Source: Micromonospora sp. HNM0581
GTDB taxonomy: Bacteria; Actinomycetota; Actinomycetes; Mycobacteriales; Micromonosporaceae
Length of the DNA: 64,000 bases
Reading direction: 5' to 3'
Assembly (NCBI RefSeq): GCF_012726175.1
Contig: NZ_JAASAD010000011.1
Coordinates: forward strand, 62,001 to 126,000
Shown: piece by piece, positions 52,827 to 61,797 of the stretch
Position numbering within the stretch: the stretch's first letter is position 1
How the letters are laid out: each line of letters begins with the position of its first letter
The notes under the pieces: model-generated
What the model saw: the letters and a program-made list of their open reading frames with translations, nothing else
The model's database searches: none
Told to the model about the DNA's origin: nothing
Position numbers and translations under genes: made by a program

Positions 52827-54941
52827 GTGACCACCATGACCTCCCAACAGGACAGCTCTCGCGTCAGGTTCCGCGGTGACGTGGAGGGTCTCCGTGCCGT
52901 CGCCGTCGTCCTGGTACTGACGGGGCATGCCAGCCAGAACCTTCTCCCAGGTGGCTTCGTCGGCGTCGACGTCTTCTTCGTCATCTCCGGATTCCTGATC
53001 ACCGGTCTCCTGGTCACGGAGTTGAGGAGCACCGGGCGCATCTCGCTGGTCGGGTTCTGGGCCCGGCGAGCCAAGCGTCTCCTGCCGGCGGCCCTGCTCG
53101 TCCTCGCCGCGACGCTCGTGCTGACATTCGCTTTTCTCCCACGAACCCGCTGGGCCTCCACCGGCTGGGACGTCGTGTTCAGCGGGCTCTACGCGATGAA
53201 TTGGCGGCTGGCCGAACAGTCGGTGGACTATCTCGCCGCCAACCAGGCGCCCAGTGCTGTACAGCACTTCTGGTCACTGGCGGTCGAGGAACAGTTCTAC
53301 CTCGTGTGGCCGCTGCTCCTCATCGGCGTCGCCTGGCTTGCCCGGGACCGGCTCCGCACCAGCCACCTGATCCTCGCGCTGGCCCTCGTCGCCGTGCCAT
53401 CGTTTGCCTGGTCCATGTGGATGACCTCCAACGATGCGGTCCGCGCCTATTTCGTGACCACCACCCGGTTGTGGGAGTTGGCCATCGGCGGCTTCGTGGC
53501 GCTCCTCGCCCATCAGTTCGATCGGCTCCCCCGGACTGCGGCAGCCGGGCTCGCATGGCTCGGTCTTGCCGCGATCCTCGTATCCGCCATTACCCTGCGC
53601 CCCGAATCAGCGTTCCCCGGCTACACGGCCCTCGGGCCGACCCTGGGCACCGCCGCCGTCATCGCTGGTGGACTGGCCGCAGGCCGGCTCGGACCGGCTG
53701 CCCTGCTCGATGTACGGCCGGTCCGCGCAGTGGGTGCTCTCTCCTACTCGCTCTACCTGTGGCACTGGCCCCTGCTCGTGGTCGCCGAGGCCCGCCTGAA
53801 TGAGCTGACCGTCGGCACCGGTCTCGCTGTGGTCGCCCTGTCCGCCGTTCCGGCGGTGCTCACCTACCACCTCGTGGAGAATCCGATCCGACACTCACGG
53901 CAGCTTTCCTGGCAACCGGTACGCGCACTGCAACTGGGCGCTGTCTGCACCAGTCTGGCCGTGTTGGCCGGGCTGGCATTCCAGCTCACCATATGGCCGC
54001 CGCCACAGACACCGCCGGCTCCGGTGGCGGTCGGCGGTGCGCTTCCGTCCGGCTCCCCAAATACCGGCTCGACTGCCTCCAGCGCGCTCGGCGCCATGGC
54101 GCTGGGCGCCAGGCCCATCGAAAGCAGTGCCGGTCAGCCGGTTGACCGGGTCGGTGTCTTCGTACCGGATCCACTGGCTGCTCTTCGAGACGGGCCAGAC
54201 AGCCAGCGCAACGGGTGCCACCAGGACATGACGGGTAGCGAAGTCACGGCGTGCGAGTATGGCGACCCGAACGCCGACTTCACCGTCGCGCTGGCCGGAG
54301 ACTCGCACGCGGCACAGTGGTTGCCCGCGTTGCAGCAGGTCGCCGCAGAACGAAAGTGGCGGCTGCGGTCGTACACGAAGTCCGCTTGCCCCTACATCAA
54401 CGGGACGGTCGCCCTCGACAGTCGGCCGTACCGCAGTTGCACCGAATGGAACGAGAAGCTACGCGTGGCCCTGACCGGACCCCAGCGGCCGGACGTGCTG
54501 ATCGTCAGCACATCGCTCTACTTGATGATTCGTGACGGTAAGCCGGTTACCCAAGCCGCCGGCACCGCCTTCGCGGAGGCGCTTCGCGAGACCTGGGCCG
54601 AAATCGCCTCCGCCGAACTACCGGTCGTCGTACTGCGGGACACCCCCTATCATCGCTACGATATAGCTGAATGCGTGTCGGTCAATCACAATCGCCTCAC
54701 CCGTTGCGCATCGCCCCGCTCTCAGGCGTTGGAGGGCGGTGGTGGGCCTGCGCACGAGCAGGCTGCATCGAGCAACGACAACGTCCATCTCGTGGACCTG
54801 AACGAGGCCATCTGCCCCCAGGATCGGTGCGCCCCGGTCATCGGGGGCGTACTTGTGTATCGGGACAGCAACCATCTCACCGCCACCTACGTCCGGACCC
54901 TGACGCCGCGGCTGGATCACGCGCTGGGCCGACTGCTCTGA
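52827..54941 (+). CDS. Acyltransferase-3/SGNH surface O-acyltransferase
   Basis: 704 residues from GTG 52827 (ATG three codons later is possible). N-terminal acyltransferase 3 domain with about ten helices: FRGDVEGLRAVAVVLVLTGHAS, VDVFFVISGFLITGLL. A hydrophilic SGNH hydrolase domain follows (about 475-700) with GDSHAAQW (nucleophile Ser) and DSNHLTATYVR (Asp/His). Such proteins O-acetylate peptidoglycan or polysaccharide outside the cell. The 3' end overlaps the convergent phosphoesterase gene by 25 bases. The upstream region, 52650-52826, is a divergent promoter. Confidence 0.9.
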   Translation: MTTMTSQQDSSRVRFRGDVEGLRAVAVVLVLTGHASQNLLPGGFVGVDVFFVISGFLITGLLVTELRSTGRISLVGFWARRAKRLLPAALLVLAATLVLTFAFLPRTRWASTGWDVVFSGLYAMNWRLAEQSVDYLAANQAPSAVQHFWSLAVEEQFYLVWPLLLIGVAWLARDRLRTSHLILALALVAVPSFAWSMWMTSNDAVRAYFVTTTRLWELAIGGFVALLAHQFDRLPRTAAAGLAWLGLAAILVSAITLRPESAFPGYTALGPTLGTAAVIAGGLAAGRLGPAALLDVRPVRAVGALSYSLYLWHWPLLVVAEARLNELTVGTGLAVVALSAVPAVLTYHLVENPIRHSRQLSWQPVRALQLGAVCTSLAVLAGLAFQLTIWPPPQTPPAPVAVGGALPSGSPNTGSTASSALGAMALGARPIESSAGQPVDRVGVFVPDPLAALRDGPDSQRNGCHQDMTGSEVTACEYGDPNADFTVALAGDSHAAQWLPALQQVAAERKWRLRSYTKSACPYINGTVALDSRPYRSCTEWNEKLRVALTGPQRPDVLIVSTSLYLMIRDGKPVTQAAGTAFAEALRETWAEIASAELPVVVLRDTPYHRYDIAECVSVNHNRLTRCASPRSQALEGGGGPAHEQAASSNDNVHLVDLNEAICPQDRCAPVIGGVLVYRDSNHLTATYVRTLTPRLDHALGRLL

Positions 54942-55834
54942 CTGCCCCGCGTCAACGCCGCTGCCGGCGGCCACCACGCCGTCGGGGGCACACCGTCCGG
55001 CGCCGGCAGGATCTGCCGTAGCCGGGGTACGCCACGGGGCTGCCACTCACGTGGGTAGCCCACCGACACCTCCTCGAACCGCACCCCGTCGTGCCAGGTG
55101 GTACGTGGGATGTGCAGATGGCCGTACACCACCGCGGCGGCGGCGAAGCGTACGTGCCAGTCAGCGGTCGCCTCGGTGCCGCACCACTGGGCGAAGATCG
55201 GGTAGCGCAGGACGCGGGTCACCTCACGAACCAGCGGCCAGTGGTTCATCAGCACCGTCGGCAGCGCCGGATCACGCCCGGCAAGCCGGCGGGCGGTCTC
55301 GGCCACCCGGGCCGCGCACCACGCTGACCGGCTCTCGTACGGGTCGGGATGCAGCAGCATCTCGTCGGTGCAGACGACCCCGGTCCGGTACGCCTCGGCC
55401 AGCGCCGCCTCGACGGTGTCGAAGCCGTCCGGACGCCAGCTGTGGTCGTACAGCAGCATCAGCGGCGCCACCGTCACCGGACCGTCGGGCCCCACCCACA
55501 CCGGGTACGGATCCTCGGGGGTGACCACGCCGAGATCCCGGCACAGCTCGACCAGGTGGGCGTAGCGCGCCACGCCGCGCAACGTCACCGGGTCTCTCGG
55601 TGGTGTCCACAGCTCGTGGTTGCCCGGAGACCAGACGACCCGGGCGAACCGGCCGGCGAGCAGCCGCAGCGCCCACTCCACGTCGGCGACGGTGTCGCCC
55701 ACGTCACCGGCGACCAGCAGCCAGTCCTGTGGCGTCCGGGGACGTAGCCCCTCGACGACCGGACGGTTCGCCGGATGTCCGACGTGCAGGTCGCTGATGG
55801 CCAGGAGACTGCTACCACCGTCGGTCACCGTCAT
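54917..55834 (-). CDS. Metallophosphoesterase
   Basis: 305 residues. Calcineurin-like fold with ISDLHVGHP (D-x-H), [14 protein letters not shown] (GD), SPGNHELW (GNHE), NHWPL and VYGHLHIP (GHxH), all metal ligands in place. The substrate is unknown. Similar proteins occur next to phosphopantetheinyl transferase genes in actinomycetes, but none is here. The C-terminus is Pro/Trp-rich. Confidence 0.9.
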   Translation of the reverse strand: MTVTDGGSSLLAISDLHVGHPANRPVVEGLRPRTPQDWLLVAGDVGDTVADVEWALRLLAGRFARVVWSPGNHELWTPPRDPVTLRGVARYAHLVELCRDLGVVTPEDPYPVWVGPDGPVTVAPLMLLYDHSWRPDGFDTVEAALAEAYRTGVVCTDEMLLHPDPYESRSAWCAARVAETARRLAGRDPALPTVLMNHWPLVREVTRVLRYPIFAQWCGTEATADWHVRFAAAAVVYGHLHIPRTTWHDGVRFEEVSVGYPREWQPRGVPRLRQILPAPDGVPPTAWWPPAAALTRGSQSSRPSA

Positions 55835-55904
55835 GTGGTCGATCGTAGTGACGTCGACCCGACGTCTGCCCGGCGGTGCTGCGGCCCGGCCGGGCGCACC
55901 CGGG

Positions 55905-55910
55905 TAGGAT
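55905..55910 (+). promoter_or_regulatory. -10 box of the glyA riboswitch transcript
   Basis: TAGGAT lies five bases before the first paired base of the ZTP aptamer. Confidence 0.5.
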
Positions 55911-55913
55911 CAT

Positions 55914-55998
55914 CCCGGGCCGTGACTGGCGCATTGGAGATGGAGAACCATCGGGGAGCGGCCCCGTCACGAGGACGCATGCCGAGCGCCTGGGCCTT
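55914..55998 (+). promoter_or_regulatory. ZTP (pfl) riboswitch upstream of glyA
   Basis: The segment carries the conserved elements of the pfl motif in order: CCGGGCCGTGACTGGCGC, a hairpin GATGGAGAACCATC, then GGGGAGCGGCCC and, at the 3' end, GCCGAGCGCCTGGGCC (GGCGC pairs with GCGCC across the pseudoknot). ZTP signals folate shortage, and glyA is a classical target. The ribosome binding site lies 15 bases after. The longer frame through this region, starting at 55775, is therefore not a real N-terminus. Confidence 0.88.
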
Positions 55999-56020
55999 CC
56001 GCACGTCACCTGGAGGTCGC

Positions 56021-57457
56021 ATGCCGCGCAACGCCGAATCCACCGCCTTCCGCAGCGCTCTCGAGGTGATCCGTGGTGTCGAGCCGCGGGTCGCCGACGC
56101 GATCGGGGCGGAGCTGGCCGACCAGCGCGAGTCCTTGAAGCTGATCGCCAGCGAGAACTACGCCTCCCCCGCGACGTTGCTGGCGATGGGCAACTGGTTC
56201 AGCGACAAGTACGCCGAAGGCACCGTCGGGCGGCGGTTCTACGCCGGCTGCCAGAACGTCGACACCGTGGAGACGCTCGCCGCGGAGCACGCCCGGGAGT
56301 TGTTCGGCGCCTCGCACGCGTACGTGCAGCCGCACTCGGGTATCGACGCCAACCTGGTGGCGTTCTGGGCGATCCTCGCCGACCGGGTCGAGTCGCCGGC
56401 GTTGCGGCGGGCGCAGGCGCGCCACGTCAACGACCTGACCGAGGCGGACTGGTTCACGCTGCGGCGTGAGCTGGGCGACCAGCGGATGCTCGGCATGTCG
56501 CTCGATGCCGGCGGGCACCTCACCCACGGCTTCCGACCGAACATCTCCGGCAAGATGTTCGACCAGCGCAGCTACGGCACCGACCCGGCGACCGGCCTGG
56601 TCGACTACGACCGGGTCGCCGAGGCCGCCCGGGAGTTCCGCCCGCTGGTGCTGGTCGCCGGCTACTCGGCGTACCCACGCAAGATCAACTTCCGGATCAT
56701 GCGGGAGATCGCCGATTCGGTGGGTGCGACGTTCATGGTGGACATGGCGCATTTCGCGGGCCTCGTCGCCGGCAAGGTCTTCACCGGCGACTTCGACCCG
56801 GTGCCGCACGCGCACATCGTCACCACCACCACCCACAAGTCGCTACGTGGCCCCCGCGGCGGGCTGGTGCTGTGCGGCCCGGAGCTGGCCGACCAGGTGG
56901 ACCGAGGCTGTCCGATGGTGCTCGGCGGCCCGCTGCCGCACGTGATGGCCGCCAAGGCCGTGGCACTGGCCGAGGCCCGCCGGCCCGACTTCGCCGGCTA
57001 CGCCCGGCAGGTCGTCGACAACGCCCAGGCGCTCGCCGACGGGCTGCTACGCCGAGGGGCCACGCTGGTCACCGGCGGCACCGACAACCACCTCGTGCTC
57101 ATCGACGTGGCCGGCTACGGTCTGACCGGCCGACAGGCCGAGCAGGCGCTGCTGGACTCGGGCATCGTCACCAACCGCAACTCGGTGCCGCAGGACCCGA
57201 ACGGCGCCTGGTACACCTCCGGCATCCGGATCGGTACGCCCGCGCTGACCACGCGCGGGCTGGGCACGGCAGAGATGGACACCACCGCCGAGCTGATCCA
57301 CACCGTGCTCACTCAGACCAGCGCCGGAGCGAACCCGGACGGCACCGCCGCCAAGGCGAAATACACCCTCGACCCGGCCGTGGCGGACAAGGTCGGCCGT
57401 CAGGCCAACGAACTACTCGCCGGCTTCCCGCTCTACCCGAACGTCGACCTGGACTGA
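56021..57457 (+). CDS. glyA: Serine hydroxymethyltransferase
   Basis: 478 residues from ATG 56021 (GGAGG upstream). Fold-type I PLP enzyme; Schiff-base Lys in [14 protein letters not shown], and [49 protein letters not shown]. It converts serine and tetrahydrofolate to glycine and methylene-THF. It is about 60 residues longer than the common form, with an insert near 125-185 ([22 protein letters not shown]...). Controlled by a ZTP riboswitch and ended by a strong terminator. Confidence 0.95.
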   Translation: MPRNAESTAFRSALEVIRGVEPRVADAIGAELADQRESLKLIASENYASPATLLAMGNWFSDKYAEGTVGRRFYAGCQNVDTVETLAAEHARELFGASHAYVQPHSGIDANLVAFWAILADRVESPALRRAQARHVNDLTEADWFTLRRELGDQRMLGMSLDAGGHLTHGFRPNISGKMFDQRSYGTDPATGLVDYDRVAEAAREFRPLVLVAGYSAYPRKINFRIMREIADSVGATFMVDMAHFAGLVAGKVFTGDFDPVPHAHIVTTTTHKSLRGPRGGLVLCGPELADQVDRGCPMVLGGPLPHVMAAKAVALAEARRPDFAGYARQVVDNAQALADGLLRRGATLVTGGTDNHLVLIDVAGYGLTGRQAEQALLDSGIVTNRNSVPQDPNGAWYTSGIRIGTPALTTRGLGTAEMDTTAELIHTVLTQTSAGANPDGTAAKAKYTLDPAVADKVGRQANELLAGFPLYPNVDLD

Positions 57458-57462
57458 CCGGC

Positions 57463-57493
57463 GTGCCGGGCCGGTGGTCCACCGGCCCGGCAC
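57463..57493 (+). terminator. 15-bp hairpin terminator after glyA
   Basis: 57463-57477 pairs perfectly with 57479-57493 six bases after the stop codon; the apical loop must open several pairs. Confidence 0.75.
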
Positions 57494-57521
57494 GAACGCC
57501 GACGCTGAACGCCGGCACCTG

Positions 57522-57770
57522 TCAGACGTAGTCGAACGTCCAGAGGAACCACAACGGGCTCGGCGCGGCGCTCAGCTCGCAGTACCACCAGTCCCACCGG
57601 CCCTGGCTGGCGCCGTCAGCTCCGTACCACTGGCAGAAGTCTCGGTCGTAGTAGACGCCACGCAGCGTTCCACCCGCCGGGTCCGCCTGTGCCGGCGCCG
57701 CCCCGACGGTCAACGCTCCACCTGCCACGGCGAGCGCCGTGAGCGACGCCGCCATCCTCCTGCGCACCAT
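57522..57770 (-). CDS. Small secreted aromatic-rich protein (82 aa)
   Basis: From ATG 57770, immediately after GGGAGG. A signal peptide (about 1-29, VRRRMAASLTALAVAGG, cleavage after AQA) leaves a mature chain of about 53 residues. That chain has two Cys and many aromatics (YYDRDFCQWYG, WDWWYC, PLWFLWTFDYV). One disulfide is likely. No family was recognised. Convergent with glyA. Confidence 0.7.
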   Translation of the reverse strand: MVRRRMAASLTALAVAGGALTVGAAPAQADPAGGTLRGVYYDRDFCQWYGADGASQGRWDWWYCELSAAPSPLWFLWTFDYV

Positions 57771-57886
57771 GAAACCTCCCTGCATCCGGGCCCGTCGACA
57801 CGGAACGCATCGACATCTGCACCCAGGGTTCCGAGGCTCGGGGCGCGCGTCAACGCGTTCCCGAGCGGTGGCCGGCATGAGGCTGG

Positions 57887-58138
57887 TCAGCTCAGTGGAC
57901 GCTTGAGGTGATAGCGGTGCACCTCGGTACTGCCCTGCACGTTGTTCACGTCCTCGGCGGCGGAGACCAGCTCCCAACCCTCCCGGCCGACGCGGTTGAG
58001 GTGCGCGACGGCGGTGTCACCGTAGGCCGTGACGTCCTTACGCGACCCGTCCGGGCCGTACCAGACGAACGAGACATGAAAATTTCGGCCCTGCCCCTGG
58101 TAGCGGCGGACCAGCAGGGCGTACTCCCAGGCAACCAT
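57887..58138 (-). CDS. DUF4177-like small protein (83 aa)
   Basis: From ATG 58138. CATAAT lies seven bases upstream on the minus strand, so transcription may start at the A of the codon (leaderless); an ATG three codons earlier overlaps that box. The product (WEYALLVRRYQGQGRNFHVSF, LNRVGREGWELVSAAED) has the WEY...GWELV pattern of DUF4177. No membrane or signal segment. Function unknown. Confidence 0.75.
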   Translation of the reverse strand: MVAWEYALLVRRYQGQGRNFHVSFVWYGPDGSRKDVTAYGDTAVAHLNRVGREGWELVSAAEDVNNVQGSTEVHRYHLKRPLS

Positions 58139-58145
58139 GCCGACC

Positions 58146-58151
58146 ATTATG
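58146..58151 (-). promoter_or_regulatory. -10 box for the DUF4177-like gene
   Basis: CATAAT on the minus strand, seven bases before ATG 58138. No Shine-Dalgarno precedes that start. Confidence 0.4.
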
Positions 58152-58231
58152 ACCGTCCAACCCGGACCACGGCAGGGCGGCCGTCACAGGTTGCGAAGCG
58201 GTGAACGCGGTGAGTCGCCGCCCGGCGCGGA

Positions 58232-58520
58232 TCAGCCGACCGGCACCGTACGCAGCCTGCGAGCGGCAGCCGGGTCGGCGCACCCGGCCAGGGCCAAAGC
58301 GTCGCGCACCTCGTCGGCGACCAGGACACCGTCGGCCCCCAACGCCAGAGCATCACGGAAGCCGGGCAGCGGGGTGACACCCGGTGTACCACCGTGGGCC
58401 AGCGGCCAGCGCCCGCTCACCGTCGGGGTGAACCAGCCGCTGGTACGCCATCGGCGGCACGCCCACGGGCATCGCATGCTCACGGCCGCGCAACCGGCAC
58501 CGCAGCGTCGGGGCGGTCAC
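58232..58520 (-). pseudogene. Probable frameshifted small gene
   Basis: Two good coding stretches on the minus strand lie in different frames. From GTG 58520 reads LRCRLRGREHAMPVGVPPM...HPDGERALA, then the frame stops shortly after. A second frame, open to 58232, reads GVTPLPGFRDALALGADGV...RRLRTVPVG with strong GC at third positions. A single-base slip near 58405-58430 would join them into about 95 residues. Either an old frameshift or a sequencing error. No family was recognised. Confidence 0.4.
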
Positions 58521-58641
58521 CCCGTGGCGGCCCGTTCGTTAGCTCCATGAGGTCCACCATCGCCACATCGCCATTGCCGACGTCCGCCGCCGCGCCGACA
58601 CCCGCGGACTCCTACCGCCGGCACCCACCGCGGGCGCCGAC

Positions 58642-58647
58642 TAGCGT
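58642..58647 (+). promoter_or_regulatory. Candidate -10 box for a leaderless transcript
   Basis: TAGCGT ends eight bases before GTG 58656; no Shine-Dalgarno precedes it. Confidence 0.4.
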
Positions 58648-58655
58648 ACCGTCGG

Positions 58656-59069
58656 GTGGTGGCCAGTTGGGACGACGTACGCCGGATCGCGCTGGGCCTG
58701 CCGGAGACCACCGAGCGGCCCTCCTACGACGGGGTGGCCGCCTGGCGGGTGCGGGACAAACCGTTCGTCTGGGAACGCCCGCTACGCGGTAAGGAACTCC
58801 TGGATCTGGGTGCGAGCGCGCCGGACGGTCCGGTCCTCGGGGTCCGGGTGGCGGATCTCGGCGTCAAGGAGGCGTTGCTCGCCGACGATCCCGGCCTGTT
58901 CCTCACCACACCTCACTTCGACGGCTACCCGGCGGTACTGGTACGGCTGGACCGGATCGACGTTCCCGAGCTGACCGAGCTGATCGTCGAAGCCTGGTAC
59001 GCCCGCGCCCCGAAACGCCTGGCCCGGGCCCACCAGGCGGAGACAGCCCCAACCACAGCGGCGGACTGA
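58656..59069 (+). CDS. MmcQ/YjbR-family protein
   Basis: 137 residues from GTG 58656. The family core is intact: VRRIALGLPETTERPSYDGVAAWRVRDKPFVW, VADLGVKEALLADDPGLFLTTPHFDGYPAVLVRLDRID and WYARAPKRLARAH. These small proteins have a double-wing-like fold and were suggested to bind DNA; function is unproven. No ribosome binding site, so the transcript is probably leaderless. Confidence 0.85.
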   Translation: MVASWDDVRRIALGLPETTERPSYDGVAAWRVRDKPFVWERPLRGKELLDLGASAPDGPVLGVRVADLGVKEALLADDPGLFLTTPHFDGYPAVLVRLDRIDVPELTELIVEAWYARAPKRLARAHQAETAPTTAAD

Positions 59070-59121
59070 CGCGTTCGTCTGCTGTTCGTCCCCCCGCCAC
59101 ACCGGTGTCGCCCGGTCCGCG

Positions 59122-59127
59122 TACCGT
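59122..59127 (+). promoter_or_regulatory. Candidate -10 box for a leaderless transcript
   Basis: TACCGT ends eight bases before GTG 59136; no Shine-Dalgarno precedes it. Confidence 0.4.
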
Positions 59128-59135
59128 CGACGCAC

Positions 59136-60065
59136 GTGATCAGCCGCCCGGCGACCGCCGAGGTACGCGCGTTGCGCCGTATCGGTGACACCGCCCCGCA
59201 CAACGCCTTCACCGACCTGGTCCGGTACGCCGGACGCTGGTTCTGCGCGTTCCGCCAGGGCCGGTCACACCTGTCCGACGACGGCGTGCTGCGGGTGTTG
59301 ACCTCCTCGGACGCCCGGTCCTGGCAGTCCGCGGCCGTCCTCGCAGAAGCCGGCGTCGATCTACGCGACCCGCGCTTCGTCGTACGTCCCGATGGGCGGT
59401 TGCAGTTGCTCGCCGCCGCCGCGACCGGCACGCCGAAACGGTTCCGGACAGTCACCACGGTCAGCGGCGACGGCCACCGGTGGGACCGGCCGCAGCCGAT
59501 CGGCGAACCGGACGTATGGGTCTGGCAGGCCGCCTGGCACGACGAGGCGATGTACGGTATCGGCTACGCCACCCGGGAGCCACGTTTCGTCCGGCTCTAC
59601 CGCAGCGAGGACGGCTTCGACCTGCGACCGGAGGTGGACACCCTGTTCTCCGGTGGCTACCCGAACGAATCCGGGTTGATCTTCGAACCGGACGGGACCG
59701 CCACCTGCCTGCTGCGGCGCGACGGCGGTACGGCCACCGCCCAACTCGGCCAGGCCCACCCGCCGTACCGGGAGTGGACCTGGACCGATCTCGGGGTACG
59801 CGTGGGCGGCCCGGCGCTGTACCGGGTACCCAATGGGACCCTCGTCGCCGGCGTACGGCTACACGACGGTGCGGTGCGGACCGCGATCTGCGCCGTCGAC
59901 GTGGCCCGGGGCCGGCTACAGGAGTTGGTGACCCTACCCTCCGACGGCGACTCCAGCTATCCCGGTCTGGCCTGGCACGACGGGCTGCTGCACGTCAGCT
60001 ACTACTCCTCCCACGAGGAACGCAGCTGCGTCTACCTGGCCGAGGTCGACCTCGGGTCGCGCTGA
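59136..60065 (+). CDS. Sialidase-like beta-propeller protein
   Basis: 309 residues from GTG 59136. The repeated SSD-x-W and DG-x-RWD-type loops (LTSSDARSWQSA, SGDGHRWDRP, RSEDGFDL) are BNR/Asp-box elements of sialidase-fold propellers. No signal peptide, so it appears cytoplasmic, unlike secreted sialidases. The catalytic Arg triad of sialidases could not be assigned. Could be a glycoside hydrolase or a sugar-binding propeller. Convergent with the PKS operon. Confidence 0.75.
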   Translation: MISRPATAEVRALRRIGDTAPHNAFTDLVRYAGRWFCAFRQGRSHLSDDGVLRVLTSSDARSWQSAAVLAEAGVDLRDPRFVVRPDGRLQLLAAAATGTPKRFRTVTTVSGDGHRWDRPQPIGEPDVWVWQAAWHDEAMYGIGYATREPRFVRLYRSEDGFDLRPEVDTLFSGGYPNESGLIFEPDGTATCLLRRDGGTATAQLGQAHPPYREWTWTDLGVRVGGPALYRVPNGTLVAGVRLHDGAVRTAICAVDVARGRLQELVTLPSDGDSSYPGLAWHDGLLHVSYYSSHEERSCVYLAEVDLGSR

Positions 60066-60127
60066 GGGCCAGCGGGCCACCGCGCTGACATCCTGATCGC
60101 GCCCTCCGGTGACGCGGGTGCGACCTC

Positions 60128-60508
60128 TCACCGGGATGCCCCGGCAGGTACCGGGGTCTGCGCGTGGATGTGGAAGCGCAGGGACCTGGCGTCGGTGAAA
60201 CACTCCCGCATCGGCCGGACCAGTTCACGGTGTTCCGGGCTGCGCTCCCACGCCTCGAAGTCGGTCAGGCTAACCCACTCGCTGGTGATCAGCCACTGCT
60301 CCGGGTCGGTCGACGAACGGCACACCTGGTCGACCAGGTGACCCGGTACCCCGTCGGCAACCAGGTGCCGCACCGCCTCGTAGGCCCGGAGGAAGTCGTC
60401 GGTGCGCTCATCGGGCACCCGGACCAGGAACACCACCCGTGCTCGGTACCCCGGCCGGTCACGTCCACCACGCTCACCGGCCCGCTGCACACCATCGCGT
60501 TCGCTCAC
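60128..60508 (-). CDS. ABM-family monooxygenase/cyclase of the PKS operon
   Basis: 126 residues from GTG 60508, overlapping the KSbeta stop by four bases (a GTG one codon earlier is possible). Antibiotic-biosynthesis monooxygenase (ferredoxin-like) fold: VVFLVRVPDERTDDFLRAYEAV, QWLITSEWVSLTDFEAWERSPEHREL. Relatives are TcmI-like cyclases and small quinone-forming oxygenases in aromatic polyketide pathways. Last visible gene of the operon. Which of these reactions it performs is not determined. Confidence 0.85.
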   Translation of the reverse strand: MSERDGVQRAGERGGRDRPGYRARVVFLVRVPDERTDDFLRAYEAVRHLVADGVPGHLVDQVCRSSTDPEQWLITSEWVSLTDFEAWERSPEHRELVRPMRECFTDARSLRFHIHAQTPVPAGASR

Positions 60509-61797
60509 CACGGCTCCTGTCCGGCCGGCGGCGCACCGCGCAGCACCAGCGCACTGTTGAATCCGTCGAATCCCCGGGCGCAGACCAGCGCCACCCGGGT
60601 ACGCGGCCGCCGGGCGACCCGCAGAAAGTCCAGCTCACAGCCATCGGCGACGGTCTCCGGACCGGCCGAGGCAGGAATTGTGTCGTGGGCGAACGCGAGC
60701 AGGGCGGTGGCCACGTCGAGTGCCGACCCACCCTGATGCGCCCGCCCGGTCAACTCCTTGTGGGTACTGACCGGTGGGGTGCGGGTGCCGAAGACGGCCC
60801 GCAGGGCGCCCGCCTCGGCCCGGTCGTAACGGGGCACCCCGAGCGCGTCGGGGACCACCACATCCACCTCGCCCGGTTCGACGCCGGCTCGGCCCAGGGC
60901 CAGTCGCATCGCGCGGGCGTACTGGTGGGGATCACCGGCGCCGTCGGAGCTGGTGTGCGCCGCATCGTGGGTGGCGCCCCAACCGGACACCTCGCCGTAG
61001 ATCCGTGCGCCCCGTTCGACGGCGTGCTCCAGCGCCTCCACAACGAACACCGCACCTCCCTCAGCGGGCAGGTAACCGCTGGCGGTGGCGTCGAACGGCC
61101 GGTAGGCGACCGGTGGATCGGCCACCTCGCTGAGCAGACCGGACCGCAGCTGGCAGGCCAACGCGTACGGGCTCAGCGGGCACTCGGTCGCCCCGGCGAG
61201 CACCACCGAGGCACCCCGCCGAACGGTCCGCACCGCGTGCGCGAGGCTGTCCAGGCCACCGGCCGACTCTGCCACCAGCACCCCGCACGGACCCTTCGCC
61301 TGGTGCCGGATGGACAGCTGCCCGACGCTGGCCGCGTAGAACCAGGCGATCGACTGGTAAGCGCCGACCGTACGCGACGGTGACGACCACAGGCGTTGCA
61401 GCTCCCGCTGGCCGAACAGATTCCCCCCGGAGGAGCTGGCCAGGGTCACCGCCCAGCCGTTCGGTTCGGTGGCCCGCTGCGGCAGACCGGCGTCGGCGAG
61501 CGCCAACGCGGTGGCAGCGAACCCGAGGTGTGTCCACCTGTCGGTCTGCACGAGGGCGCGGTTGTCGGCGTACCGGCCCGGGTCGAAGTCCGCGACCTCA
61601 CCGCCCAGCCGGGTCGGGTACCCGGCGGCGTCGAACAGGGTGATCGGCCCGATACGACGGTGGCCGGCCAGGACCGTACGCCAGTGCGCGTCCGCGCCGA
61701 CACCGCTGGGTGCCACCACCCCGACCCCGGTGACCACGGCCCGCCGGCCCGCCGTGCCGTCACCCCACCGGCCAGCCGGGGTCGAGGGCGCACTCAC
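60505..61797 (-). CDS. Type II PKS chain-length factor (KSbeta)
   Basis: 430 residues from GTG 61797, overlapping the KSalpha stop by four bases. Ketosynthase fold ([50 protein letters not shown]), with the catalytic Cys replaced. In typical chain-length factors that position is Gln (AEQAGG); here it is Ser178 (AESAGG). It dimerises with KSalpha and sets polyketide length. The sequence fits spore-pigment-like clusters. Confidence 0.93.
   Translation of the reverse strand: MSAPSTPAGRWGDGTAGRRAVVTGVGVVAPSGVGADAHWRTVLAGHRRIGPITLFDAAGYPTRLGGEVADFDPGRYADNRALVQTDRWTHLGFAATALALADAGLPQRATEPNGWAVTLASSSGGNLFGQRELQRLWSSPSRTVGAYQSIAWFYAASVGQLSIRHQAKGPCGVLVAESAGGLDSLAHAVRTVRRGASVVLAGATECPLSPYALACQLRSGLLSEVADPPVAYRPFDATASGYLPAEGGAVFVVEALEHAVERGARIYGEVSGWGATHDAAHTSSDGAGDPHQYARAMRLALGRAGVEPGEVDVVVPDALGVPRYDRAEAGALRAVFGTRTPPVSTHKELTGRAHQGGSALDVATALLAFAHDTIPASAGPETVADGCELDFLRVARRPRTRVALVCARGFDGFNSALVLRGAPPAGQEPW

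Noticed and set aside
55775-56020. N-terminal extension of glyA
   Set aside because: The extension translates the ZTP riboswitch and has no homology to serine hydroxymethyltransferase; the real start is 56021 after GGAGG.
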